Below are positions 12,379-18,387 of a DNA stretch of 22,330 nt, in pieces. The notes beneath the pieces were generated by a model that searched no databases, was not told the DNA's origin, and worked only from the letters and a program-made list of their open reading frames with translations. The translations under genes and the position numbers were made by a program. The first letter of the stretch is position 1. The number at the start of each line of letters is the position of its first letter. This DNA comes from a virus: the IMG/VR virus record IMGVR_UViG_3300023087_000122, positions 1 through 22,330 of that record; one strand, 5' to 3'.

Positions 12379-12753
12379 ATGCGCTATATCATGGCACTTT
12401 TGTTAGTCCTGAGTGGTCCCGTTTGGGGCCATTCATGGACTCCCACCTATCCAAAGTTCGAGCAATCATGGGCTGAAGGAATTTATCAGGTTAATATGAC
12501 CCTGTGGAATTCTCGTGCTGACGTTAATTATTTTACATTTGACGTGTTTGACGAAAACTTTAATCATGTGCCTTGGGCATCATATGAACGTACTACACAT
12601 GTAGCTTACCTAGAAAGAAAAATTATAAATATATACATAAAAGAAGAAGATCTCGACAGAGTTGTATACATTTGTTCACGGACACAAATTGTAAAGCGTC
12701 AAAATACAGCGTCGTTAGTCTCATCTAGAATATGTTCGAAAATACAAAAATGA
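12379..12753 (+). CDS. Small exported protein, possible Ig-like fold
   Basis: 124 residues. Signal peptide MRYIMALLLVLSGPVWG, then alternating strands (YQVNMTLWN, YFTFDVFDENF, RKIINIYI, RVVYICSRTQI) that would fit an immunoglobulin-like sandwich, with two cysteines in the last third. The order is reminiscent of the N-terminal domain of periplasmic pilus chaperones, but the conserved Arg-Lys pair is not obvious. It lies three bases after the previous gene and overlaps the next by four. A TATAAATA box inside it (12624-12631) may serve the downstream gene. Confidence 0.7.
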   Translation: MRYIMALLLVLSGPVWGHSWTPTYPKFEQSWAEGIYQVNMTLWNSRADVNYFTFDVFDENFNHVPWASYERTTHVAYLERKIINIYIKEEDLDRVVYICSRTQIVKRQNTASLVSSRICSKIQK

Positions 12754-13202
12754 AAAAATTATTGACATTATTATTGTTACTACCTTCTTTTGTCTTTGCA
12801 CAAAATACTGGTGTCAACATTGCTATACCCAATGCTCCTCAGAGTTTCCAATCTGATAGAGTGCGAGCAGGTGATGTAGAATGTTCAGCAGCAATTGGTT
12901 CATCGACAAACGTAGAGTTTGGTGTTGTAGGTATCTTAAATCAAAATGATCCTATGTATCAATTTAATAATGATCCTACACTGAACTATAATCAAGATGA
13001 GTTTTTAAGAGATATTGGTGTATATGGTAGAATTACTATTCCTATTGGTGCACCAAAAAAGAGATTAAATTGTAATAGACTATATGAATTAGAACTTGAA
13101 AAAAAGAGACTAGAAGTGCTCAAGCTGCAGCGTGAGATTCAGATGTTAAAAAATCTTCAGTTTGAAGCACCAACCGCAGGAAATGTTATAGTAGGAGACT
13201 AA
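12750..13202 (+). CDS. Exported protein with C-terminal coiled coil
   Basis: 150 residues from ATG 12750, which gives an excellent signal peptide MKKLLTLLLLLPSFVFA and an ATGA overlap. An in-frame ATG at 12732 would add six polar residues. The middle is beta-rich with two cysteines (VECSAAIG, LNCNRLY). The end is a coiled coil (ELEKKRLEVLKLQREIQML) followed by a short tail. I considered CsgF and other curli parts but see no matching motif. Function unknown; it is the fifth exported protein in a row. Confidence 0.8.
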   Translation: MKKLLTLLLLLPSFVFAQNTGVNIAIPNAPQSFQSDRVRAGDVECSAAIGSSTNVEFGVVGILNQNDPMYQFNNDPTLNYNQDEFLRDIGVYGRITIPIGAPKKRLNCNRLYELELEKKRLEVLKLQREIQMLKNLQFEAPTAGNVIVGD

Positions 13203-13203
13203 A

Positions 13204-13665
13204 ATGGTAGAGATAGCAGCCGCGCTGAGCATGGCTGGATCTGCCTATAATATGATAAAGAATGCAATTGAGACTGGCCGAGAGGTCGAAGATATGTACG
13301 ATGTATTTGCGAAATTTTTTGATGCTAAAGAAACATTAGCTGAAGCAGATATGCATGTAAAGAATCCATCTATGGTCGGATCATTGTTTGGTGGAAGTAG
13401 TGTAGAAGCACAGGCACTACAAGTCACTGCAGCACGACACAAGATAAAGCAACTCGAAAAAGAACTATACGAATTTTTGCTTTATACTGGACAACAACAA
13501 TTCTACGAAGATATGATGAGAGAAAGACGAGTCATTCGTCAACGTAGAATTGAAGCAGCACAAGCAGCTGCACGTAAAAAAGCATTTTATATTGATGTAG
13601 CAGCCATCGCCGGCTTCTTTATATTTTGTGGTTTACTTATTGCCGGCTTTGTGAGTATCTTATGA
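13204..13665 (+). CDS. Tail-anchored helical membrane protein
   Basis: 153 residues. The N-terminal part is mostly helical (SMAGSAYNMIKNAIETGREVEDMYDVFAKF begins it), with a long charged helix HKIKQLEKELYEF and RQRRIEAAQAAARKKA, and one C-terminal membrane segment at about 129-152. There is no signal peptide, unlike the five genes before it, so the body should stay in the cytoplasm. Similar proteins occur in T4-like marine phages. It may be the inner-membrane partner of the exported cluster; this is inference from order. Confidence 0.75.
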   Translation: MVEIAAALSMAGSAYNMIKNAIETGREVEDMYDVFAKFFDAKETLAEADMHVKNPSMVGSLFGGSSVEAQALQVTAARHKIKQLEKELYEFLLYTGQQQFYEDMMRERRVIRQRRIEAAQAAARKKAFYIDVAAIAGFFIFCGLLIAGFVSIL

Positions 13666-13847
13666 GGCGAGGAAAACAACATACAATGGTAGAATACATT
13701 GATATTCGTATCAGTCAACTTGCCTCCGATATGGATAAAGCAAAAGATGAATACGATAAGCAATGGTATAATCGTATCATACAGGAATTATCTTGGGTAA
13801 GAGACCAAGAACATAATTGCTATATGACCAAAGAAAAAGTAGACTGA
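13662..13847 (+). CDS. Small charged hypothetical protein
   Basis: 61 residues from ATG 13662, which overlaps the previous stop as ATGA like most junctions here; ATG 13686 (53 residues, MVEYIDIRI) is the alternative. It is a helical, charged protein (QLASDMDKAKDEYDKQWYNRIIQELSWV) without a membrane segment. Function unknown. Confidence 0.6.
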   Translation: MRRGKQHTMVEYIDIRISQLASDMDKAKDEYDKQWYNRIIQELSWVRDQEHNCYMTKEKVD

Positions 13848-13860
13848 AGGAGTTTGCGCA

Positions 13861-13959
13861 ATGAAATGGTATACGATATACGATGAAAATGGGGCTATTA
13901 TCATCAGAACTACATGTAGAAAATTAGCAGAGGTCGCAAAGAAATATGGCAGAATTTGA
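13861..13959 (+). CDS. Very small ORF with good RBS (32 aa)
   Basis: 32 residues, MKWYTIYDENGAIIIRTTCR followed by a short basic helix. GAAGGAG lies eight bases before ATG 13861, one of the better Shine-Dalgarno sites in the region, and the stop overlaps the next gene by 14 bases. The size and context suggest a true small protein translated with the coiled-coil gene. No function assigned. Confidence 0.6.
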   Translation: MKWYTIYDENGAIIIRTTCRKLAEVAKKYGRI

Positions 13960-14422
13960 ATTTGCTGGCATGACATTTAAGGGTGGTAAGATGTTTGTCG
14001 TGTTGACAGCATTATCAACCCTAGGTGGTGGTGCGTGGGGAGCATTCGAATTTTATAATGACTATCGAAATATGAAAGCACAGATCGAGGAGTATGTGGC
14101 TCCTGACCTGTCTCATATTGAACAAGAGTTAGCAGTACAGTTAGAAACAATGAATACACTCAGTGAGATAATGGATCAGCTGGAAAAGAAATTAGAATTA
14201 ACTGATGATCGCCTTACTGATGATCTCGATAAGGTCGAGGCACTTGCTAGACGTGTAGACGACCAGACAAATACTACACAGCGCGAATTGCGTGATGATG
14301 TATATGATATTGAGTTGAAGGTTAACGAGCGCATGAGAACGCTCGATGAAGATTTGCGTCAGACGAGAAAGGATCTCGAAGAAAAGATTCAAATCATACT
14401 TGATAATCCATTGAATAATTAA
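13946..14422 (+). CDS. Membrane-anchored coiled-coil protein
   Basis: 158 residues. A short N-terminus (MAEFEFAGMTFKGGK) leads to one membrane segment (about 16-34) and then a long coiled coil from about 45 to 155, rich in Glu, Asp, Leu and Arg. It resembles membrane-anchored coil proteins found near structural or lysis genes in T4-like marine phages. A role as inner-membrane spanin-like tether or scaffold is possible but no partner lipoprotein is adjacent. The start overlaps the small gene before it. Confidence 0.75.
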   Translation: MAEFEFAGMTFKGGKMFVVLTALSTLGGGAWGAFEFYNDYRNMKAQIEEYVAPDLSHIEQELAVQLETMNTLSEIMDQLEKKLELTDDRLTDDLDKVEALARRVDDQTNTTQRELRDDVYDIELKVNERMRTLDEDLRQTRKDLEEKIQIILDNPLNN

Positions 14423-14439
14423 AGAGAATAAATAACCTT

Positions 14440-14694
14440 ATGAAGATATGGGATAAAATAAAACATAAGATAGATGTGTGGCTGCACGACGAGTGGGAAG
14501 TCACTATCTATTTTCAGCACCAAACTTTAACAAAAGATGGTAACGTAGTAACTACAAACAAACCAAAGACTTATGTATGTAAGAAACTTGTCAAAGTGAG
14601 TGAGACACATTTTAAGTTAAGAACAACAGATGGTAGATTAGTGGAGATCAAGACAGTTTCGCCTGTGGGATTCGATGTTGTACAAACCAAATAG
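14440..14694 (+). CDS. Small hypothetical beta-rich protein
   Basis: 84 residues. A basic N-terminal helix (KIWDKIKHKIDVWLHDE) precedes beta strands (WEVTIYFQHQTL, TYVCKKLVKVSETHFKLRT, LVEIKTVSPVGFDVV). No membrane segment or known motif. The Shine-Dalgarno is weak (AGAGAA). Function unknown. Confidence 0.65.
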   Translation: MKIWDKIKHKIDVWLHDEWEVTIYFQHQTLTKDGNVVTTNKPKTYVCKKLVKVSETHFKLRTTDGRLVEIKTVSPVGFDVVQTK

Positions 14695-14703
14695 GAGAAA
14701 CAA

Positions 14704-15027
14704 ATGGCTGACGAAGAAAAGAAAGAATTTCATCCAGCAGACACAAATGGTGATGGTAAAGTTAGTGCTGAAGAGCATGCAATGTATATGGAGTTTAAAA
14801 GGAAGGAGTTAGAAGATGCCGACGCAATGCGAGACGCACAGAGAAATATGGCGTGGTTCTCTCTTGCTGGTATGCTTCTGTATCCCGCCATGGTTGTTGT
14901 TACTGATCTTGCTGGGTTAGAAAAAGCATCGAACATTTTAGGTGATATGGCACCGACCTATTTTGTTGCAGTCGCTGGTTTAGTTGCAGCGTTCTTTGGT
15001 GCCCAAGCATATAGTAAAGGTAAATAA
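14704..15027 (+). CDS. EF-hand membrane protein
   Basis: 107 residues. A canonical EF-hand loop DTNGDGKVSAEE has Ca ligands at D13, N15, D17, K19 (backbone) and E24. A charged helix follows, then two membrane segments at about 51-68 and 83-103. Proteins with one EF-hand and two TM helices are recurrent in marine T4-like phages. Calcium-dependent membrane activity, such as holin control, is conceivable and unproven. GGAG sits six bases before ATG 14704. The stop overlaps the next start as TAATG. Confidence 0.8.
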   Translation: MADEEKKEFHPADTNGDGKVSAEEHAMYMEFKRKELEDADAMRDAQRNMAWFSLAGMLLYPAMVVVTDLAGLEKASNILGDMAPTYFVAVAGLVAAFFGAQAYSKGK

Positions 15028-15209
15028 TGTCAGGTAAAGGTGATAAAAGACGTCCAATGAAAATCGATAACAAAACTTATGAAAGTAATTGGGATCGTAT
15101 TTTTGGAAATAAACAAAAGCAATCTGAAAAAGATTGGGAAGAGCCTGAGCTTTGTAGCTTTGGTGAAACAGACGGGAAGTGTAAAATAAATGTATCAGTA
15201 CAGATGTAA
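15027..15209 (+). CDS. Small conserved protein (SGKGDKRRP family)
   Basis: 60 residues starting MSGKGDKRRP, then YESNWDRIFGNK. Short proteins with this GDKRRP...WDRIF layout occur in phages and bacteria; function unknown. It is basic at the N-terminus and acidic later, with two cysteines near the end. TAATG overlap with the EF-hand gene and a 20-base overlap with the nuclease gene put all three in one operon. Confidence 0.75.
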   Translation: MSGKGDKRRPMKIDNKTYESNWDRIFGNKQKQSEKDWEEPELCSFGETDGKCKINVSVQM

Positions 15210-15633
15210 GATTGTAAAAATTATTGATGGTGACACAGTTGATGTCGACATTGATTTGGGTTTTGGTATTTGGATGCGTAATGAGCGTGTTCGAGTACAT
15301 GGTATCGATACACCTGAATCACGAACCCGTGACAAAGTTGAAAAGAAGTTTGGACTTCTCGCTAAAGATTTTGTAAAGAAAACTATTCCATTAGGAAGCA
15401 TGCAAATGCTTGTTACAGAAAAGCCAGGTGATGAAGCCAAAGGTAAGTTTGGTAGAATTCTTGGTAAGTTCAAAGTTTACGATCATAAGACAGACTCAGA
15501 AATGTTTATGGGTGACATTATGATTCGCGAAGGTTACGCTGCTCCATATCACGGTCAAAGCAAAGATGACATTGAAGCTATTCATATGGAAAACCGAGAA
15601 AAGCTCATCAAAGCTGGCGTAATTACTCTCTAA
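15190..15633 (+). CDS. Staphylococcal-type nuclease (thermonuclease domain)
   Basis: 147 residues, one SNase domain and no signal peptide. The active-site residues are present: D15 and D20 region in GDTVDVDI, R35, D40 and E43 in RVRVHGIDTPE, and R89 in KFGRILGKF. These correspond to Asp21, Arg35, Asp40, Glu43 and Arg87 of the staphylococcal enzyme. It cuts DNA or RNA with Ca. Without export it should act in the host cytoplasm, possibly in breakdown of host nucleic acid or repair. The start overlaps the preceding gene by 20 bases. A 77-base gap with promoter elements follows. Confidence 0.93.
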   Translation: MYQYRCKIVKIIDGDTVDVDIDLGFGIWMRNERVRVHGIDTPESRTRDKVEKKFGLLAKDFVKKTIPLGSMQMLVTEKPGDEAKGKFGRILGKFKVYDHKTDSEMFMGDIMIREGYAAPYHGQSKDDIEAIHMENREKLIKAGVITL

Positions 15634-15654
15634 AAATCTGTTAAATATTTACAG

Positions 15655-15683
15655 TTTACATAGCCATCATAATAGTGTAGAAT
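15655..15683 (+). promoter_or_regulatory. Sigma70-like promoter, copy 1 of a repeated cassette
   Basis: TTTACA at 15655-15660, 17-nt spacer, TAGAAT at 15678-15683, followed by GGAGAT and ATG 15711. It shares TAGTGTAGAATGG (15673-15685) with the promoter at 16126-16154. Confidence 0.75.
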
Positions 15684-15696
15684 GGATTTCCATTCT
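15679..15696. promoter_or_regulatory. Operator-like palindrome over the -10/start region
   Basis: AGAATGGA-TT-TCCATTCT is a perfect 8-bp inverted repeat with a two-base centre. It covers part of the -10 box and the expected transcription start, where a repressor would block initiation. It could instead form a hairpin at the mRNA 5' end. Confidence 0.5.
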
Positions 15697-15710
15697 GTGG
15701 AGATTTGACT

Positions 15711-16031
15711 ATGGCTATGATGTATACAAACACCCTTTCCTACGATATGGCCGGTCGTAAGCGACGTAAGTCTAAAGTCAAAGGTGAGGTCTACAAAAAG
15801 TATAAAGCCAAGTTTGTCCCCATGCAGTCCGCCCCCACGCCTTACAGAAGGGATTCTGGTGTACATTATTCTTCCGTGCAGGATACTATTGCCTCAAGCG
15901 TAGCGGCCCGGACAGAGCCCCTCAAGTACACTGGCACCCTCGTAAAGGGTATCGCTACCATGCATAAGTCCAATGCTGTACCAGTAATTGACGACGAGCA
16001 GGCCAAGGATTTGGCTAGCATGCGACGGTAA
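15711..16031 (+). CDS. Basic hypothetical protein of marine T4-like phages
   Basis: 106 residues starting MAMMYTNTLSYDMAGRKRRKSK. The first 40 residues are strongly basic (RKRRKSKVKGEVYKKYKAK), suggesting nucleic acid or ribosome contact. The rest is polar without membrane segments. ATG 15711 is chosen with GGAGAT seven bases upstream; the TTG at 15705 lies too close. Composition is distinctly GC-richer than the preceding genes. Own promoter with an operator-like palindrome. I recall similar short proteins in marine myophages, function unknown. Confidence 0.75.
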   Translation: MAMMYTNTLSYDMAGRKRRKSKVKGEVYKKYKAKFVPMQSAPTPYRRDSGVHYSSVQDTIASSVAARTEPLKYTGTLVKGIATMHKSNAVPVIDDEQAKDLASMRR

Positions 16032-16059
16032 TTTGTTAAATATTTCCATAAATTTAAAT

Positions 16060-16115
16060 CCCTTAAAAATCAATAACTTAGATAACCGATCACATAAGTG
16101 GTTGTTTTTTAAGGG
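16060..16115. repeat. Long inverted repeat, possible terminator or RNA structure
   Basis: CCCTTAAAAA (16060-16069) pairs with TTTTTAAGGG (16106-16115). Inside, AACC (16084-16087) can pair with GGTT (16100-16103), with TTTTTT following. The gap 16032-16179 holds only this and the promoter. Confidence 0.45.
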
Positions 16116-16125
16116 AAAAAAAAGT

Positions 16126-16154
16126 TTTACTTTTACTGAAAACTAGTGTAGAAT
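16126..16154 (+). promoter_or_regulatory. Sigma70-like promoter, copy 2 of a repeated cassette
   Basis: TTTACT at 16126-16131, 17-nt spacer, TAGAAT at 16149-16154, then GGAGAT at about 16168-16173 and ATG 16180. It drives the nine-gene overlapping chain 16180-19523. The copy lacks the palindrome present at 15679-15696. Confidence 0.7.
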
Positions 16155-16179
16155 GGTTCTATCAAATGGAGATATTGTT

Positions 16180-16686
16180 ATGAAAGCGATTATTCAGACT
16201 CAACACATGGAAAACTACGGCGCCCACGATTGGGACGGTGAGGGCGAGTGCCCGCAGTACTGGAAGCCGAAGGGTGGAAACACCTATATTTTCAATTGCA
16301 CCATCGAGGAGAACATGGACCCTCAGTGGTGGGCCCGTGTTGAGGCCGCTTGCACTAGCAAAAGCGAGTACTTCGAAGAGTACTCAGTCGGTGAGACTGT
16401 CGTCGATGATGTCGACTTTCGTGTGTCCGACCACTGTGCTGAGTGGGATGCTCCCTATCATTGTACTGTCTTGGAAGACCGCGTTCAATTCAAGCGTGTC
16501 ACTAACAACACTGAGTATGGTTACCTTCGCAAGGAAATTGCAAAGGAGTTCACCGCGTATGACGTGTTAGACGACGGCGAGCAAGTAAGCTACGGTGTAG
16601 CTTACGAAATGATTAACGGGGATGTTGTTCCCTTTGCCGAACTTCGAGCTTGGTTAGATAAGTATGCACTAGAGGAGGCAGCTTAA
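16180..16686 (+). CDS. Conserved hypothetical phage protein (MKAIIQTQHMENYGAHDW)
   Basis: 168 residues from ATG 16180. An in-frame ATG at 16153 lies inside the -10 box and cannot be on the transcript. The first 40 residues, with MENYGAHDWDGEGECPQYWKPKGG, look strongly conserved and resemble proteins of other T4-like marine phages. The remainder is acidic with several aromatic residues and no membrane segment. Local GC is high (about 62% at 16201-16260), unlike most of the window. First gene of the overlapping chain; TAATG at the end. Function unknown. Confidence 0.75.
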   Translation: MKAIIQTQHMENYGAHDWDGEGECPQYWKPKGGNTYIFNCTIEENMDPQWWARVEAACTSKSEYFEEYSVGETVVDDVDFRVSDHCAEWDAPYHCTVLEDRVQFKRVTNNTEYGYLRKEIAKEFTAYDVLDDGEQVSYGVAYEMINGDVVPFAELRAWLDKYALEEAA

Positions 16687-16880
16687 TGAGTAACACAAAT
16701 GAAACTCCTTGGTACAACCGAGGCGAAACTGGAGAGTACCTGCGTGACTGGGCAGACTGTCTGCTTCACGGTAACGGACCTCAAGACTGTTTGGGGTTTG
16801 CTAAGAAGGCAAAGCGTGTAGGTCTTACTGACGCTGAAGTCAACCAAGTTTTGCGCGAAGAGTTGGAGGAAGCAGCATGA
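16686..16880 (+). CDS. Small acidic hypothetical protein
   Basis: 64 residues, helical in the second half (CLGFAKKAKRVGLTDAEVNQVLREELEEA), with two cysteines. Joined to the previous gene by TAATG and to the next by ATGA. The LTDAEVNQVLREEL part resembles small helix-turn-helix-like or UBA-like modules, but this is too short to name. Function unknown. Confidence 0.65.
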   Translation: MSNTNETPWYNRGETGEYLRDWADCLLHGNGPQDCLGFAKKAKRVGLTDAEVNQVLREELEEAA

Positions 16881-17218
16881 GCTATTGGGAATCAAACGGT
16901 AAGTATCAAACACAGTACGAAGAGCTACACAAGCTTGTACCACGTGAAGGTGAAATCAAAAAAGGCATGTGCAAGCACGTTTCCTCACTTGAACGTTTTC
17001 GTAAAGCTTGCAATAGCTACTACGATGTGTTCAACAATGGTGGTGGTAATCGCAATGCTTCTACTGCTCGCTTCTTTCCTGGTGTCCTCAGCGAGATTCG
17101 ATTTGCATGGGAAAGAAACTATGAAGTCAATTGGGACTACATTCATCGTGTGTGTGACGAAAAAATGGACGAGATCATTCATGAAGCCTATGTCAAAAAC
17201 ATTGGAAATATTGTATAA
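16877..17218 (+). CDS. Small hypothetical protein
   Basis: 113 residues, without membrane segment. It contains a charged central part (KHVSSLERFRKACNSYYDVFNNGGG) and a C-terminal helix with aromatic residues (FAWERNYEVNWDYIHRVCDEKMDEII). ATGA overlap at the start and TAATG at the end. No family recognised. Confidence 0.65.
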   Translation: MSYWESNGKYQTQYEELHKLVPREGEIKKGMCKHVSSLERFRKACNSYYDVFNNGGGNRNASTARFFPGVLSEIRFAWERNYEVNWDYIHRVCDEKMDEIIHEAYVKNIGNIV

Positions 17219-17448
17219 TGGATAAGCGACACGGTGGACCGTACGATCGTGGGTCAGCTGACTCTTACTATCAACGTGGTCCTTGTCCTCATTATTATGT
17301 CGAAGGCACGACAGTGTTTAATTTAATGAACCCTCATCTACGTGTCGAAGAAAAAGATATGACTGAGCAAGAAATTGCTGAGTATATGCAAGGCTTTAAT
17401 GACAACGAAAAGATTAGAAACTTTAAGGATTATGGACATGACTACTAG
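17218..17448 (+). CDS. Conserved small phage protein (MDKRHGGPYDRGSAD family)
   Basis: 76 residues. MDKRHGGPYDRGSADSYYQR is a highly characteristic start that I recall from many marine phage proteins of similar length, followed by PHYYVEG and an acidic TEQEIAEYMQGFNDNE helix. Function unknown; small, soluble and basic-to-acidic along its length. TAATG overlap at the start, 11-base overlap at the end. Confidence 0.8.
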   Translation: MDKRHGGPYDRGSADSYYQRGPCPHYYVEGTTVFNLMNPHLRVEEKDMTEQEIAEYMQGFNDNEKIRNFKDYGHDY

Positions 17449-17632
17449 TGATCTCATTCGCCACATTTTAAACAGTGTGGAAGACATGGCAAAAGAAGCA
17501 GACGATCGAGCAATCGATAACCCAAGCGCTCATAACGTCGGTGTTGCTGATGGAATTGACCAGGTTCGTAATACGCTTTTTGCAATTGATTACGAATGGA
17601 CAGAAATGATGTCTGCAAGGAGTGAACAATGA
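17438..17632 (+). CDS. Small acidic helical protein
   Basis: 64 residues from ATG 17438, with AAGGA eight bases upstream; ATG 17432 is the alternative. Pattern MTTSDLIRHILNSVEDMAKEAD then a loop and VADGIDQVRNTLFAIDYEW suggest a compact helical protein. No membrane segment. Overlaps both neighbours. Function unknown. Confidence 0.65.
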   Translation: MTTSDLIRHILNSVEDMAKEADDRAIDNPSAHNVGVADGIDQVRNTLFAIDYEWTEMMSARSEQ

Positions 17633-17841
17633 CCAAGCGTGAACTAGCAGCTCGCGAGTTTACTAATCTAATGGACCATTACTTCGCGTATGATGATTTT
17701 CACCTCGGTGTATTTCCTCTAATGAAGAAAGCACATGGCCGCGAGGATGCAGTTGATGACCGTGAATGGAATAAGTTCGAGGCTAAATTACTCGAGCTTG
17801 TTCTTCGTCATATACCAACGGAGTATCCAAATGAGCTCTAA
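17629..17841 (+). CDS. Small hypothetical protein
   Basis: 70 residues, helical and charged (ELAAREFTNLMDHYFAYDD, WNKFEAKLLELVLRHIP). ATGA overlap with the preceding gene; its last 11 bases overlap the PsiE gene. No known motif. Confidence 0.65.
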   Translation: MTKRELAAREFTNLMDHYFAYDDFHLGVFPLMKKAHGREDAVDDREWNKFEAKLLELVLRHIPTEYPNEL

Positions 17842-18232
17842 ACATATAAGTAATTTTATTGAGCAAATAGAAAAGGCTCTGTTACTTTTTATTGTAGCTG
17901 GAACTGTGTGGGCAGCTGGATTTGACATTATTCATATGTTCAATAGTCAAGGTAAAATGGCATTAGCTGATCTTTTTATGCTATTCATATATGCTGAGAT
18001 TCTAGGAATGGTCGGTGCATTCTATAAAGATCACAGAATTCCAGTTACTTTACCAATCATTATTGCAATCACTGCATTGACACGAATGATTTTACTTCAA
18101 ACAAAAGGCGACGATAGTATACGCATATTATATGAATGCTTAGGTATATTCATATTAGCAGGTAGCGCATTTGTTTTGAGTTACAAAGATAAATTAAGCT
18201 TAGAAAAATTATCTCTAAGGAAACCAGAATGA
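17831..18232 (+). CDS. psiE: PsiE-like phosphate-starvation membrane protein
   Basis: 133 residues, close to the 136 of E. coli PsiE. Four membrane segments can be drawn at about 16-34, 45-64, 70-88 and 100-120. The central FMLFIYAEILGMVGAFYKDHRIPVTLPIII followed by ALTRMILL matches the conserved core of the PsiE family (LYFE...[26 protein letters not shown] in E. coli). PsiE is induced by phosphate starvation; its molecular role is not settled. I take ATG 17831, overlapping the previous gene by 11 bases; the frame is open further upstream but has no better start. It is one of several host-type stress genes here. Confidence 0.85.
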   Translation: MSSKHISNFIEQIEKALLLFIVAGTVWAAGFDIIHMFNSQGKMALADLFMLFIYAEILGMVGAFYKDHRIPVTLPIIIAITALTRMILLQTKGDDSIRILYECLGIFILAGSAFVLSYKDKLSLEKLSLRKPE

Positions 18233-18387
18233 TATATATTTGGGAAATTTTTGTTGATAACAAAAGCAAAGGGTTTGTTCGATCAATGACAGAGTATGGT
18301 GCACGTGAAGCGTATTACATGCGCTATGGTAGTGCAAGTCGTTATTCTGGAATTGGAATGGATCAAATCGAAGCGAGGAAAGCATAA
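18229..18387 (+). CDS. Small conserved phage protein (52 aa)
   Basis: 52 residues, MIYIWEIFVDNKSKGFVRSM then EYGAREAYYMRYGSASRYSGIGMDQI. ATG 18229 overlaps the PsiE stop as ATGA, and its TAA overlaps the next ATG as TAATG. The REAYYMRYGSASRYSGI segment resembles short proteins in other T4-like marine phages. Function unknown; soluble. Confidence 0.75.
   Translation: MIYIWEIFVDNKSKGFVRSMTEYGAREAYYMRYGSASRYSGIGMDQIEARKA

Noticed and set aside
12750-13202. Curli secretion parts CsgF or CsgG in the exported cluster
   Set aside because: Some marine phages carry curli-type genes, but no CsgG lipoprotein or CsgF motif is visible in any of the five exported proteins.
16060-16115. Firm terminator call
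   Set aside because: The long arms are AT-rich, the outer repeat is followed by As rather than Ts on the plus strand, and competing inner pairings exist. Kept only as an inverted repeat.
16153-16179. Upstream ATG 16153 as the start of the 16180 gene
   Set aside because: It overlaps the -10 box TAGAAT, so it would lie upstream of the transcription start. ATG 16180 has GGAGAT at the right distance.
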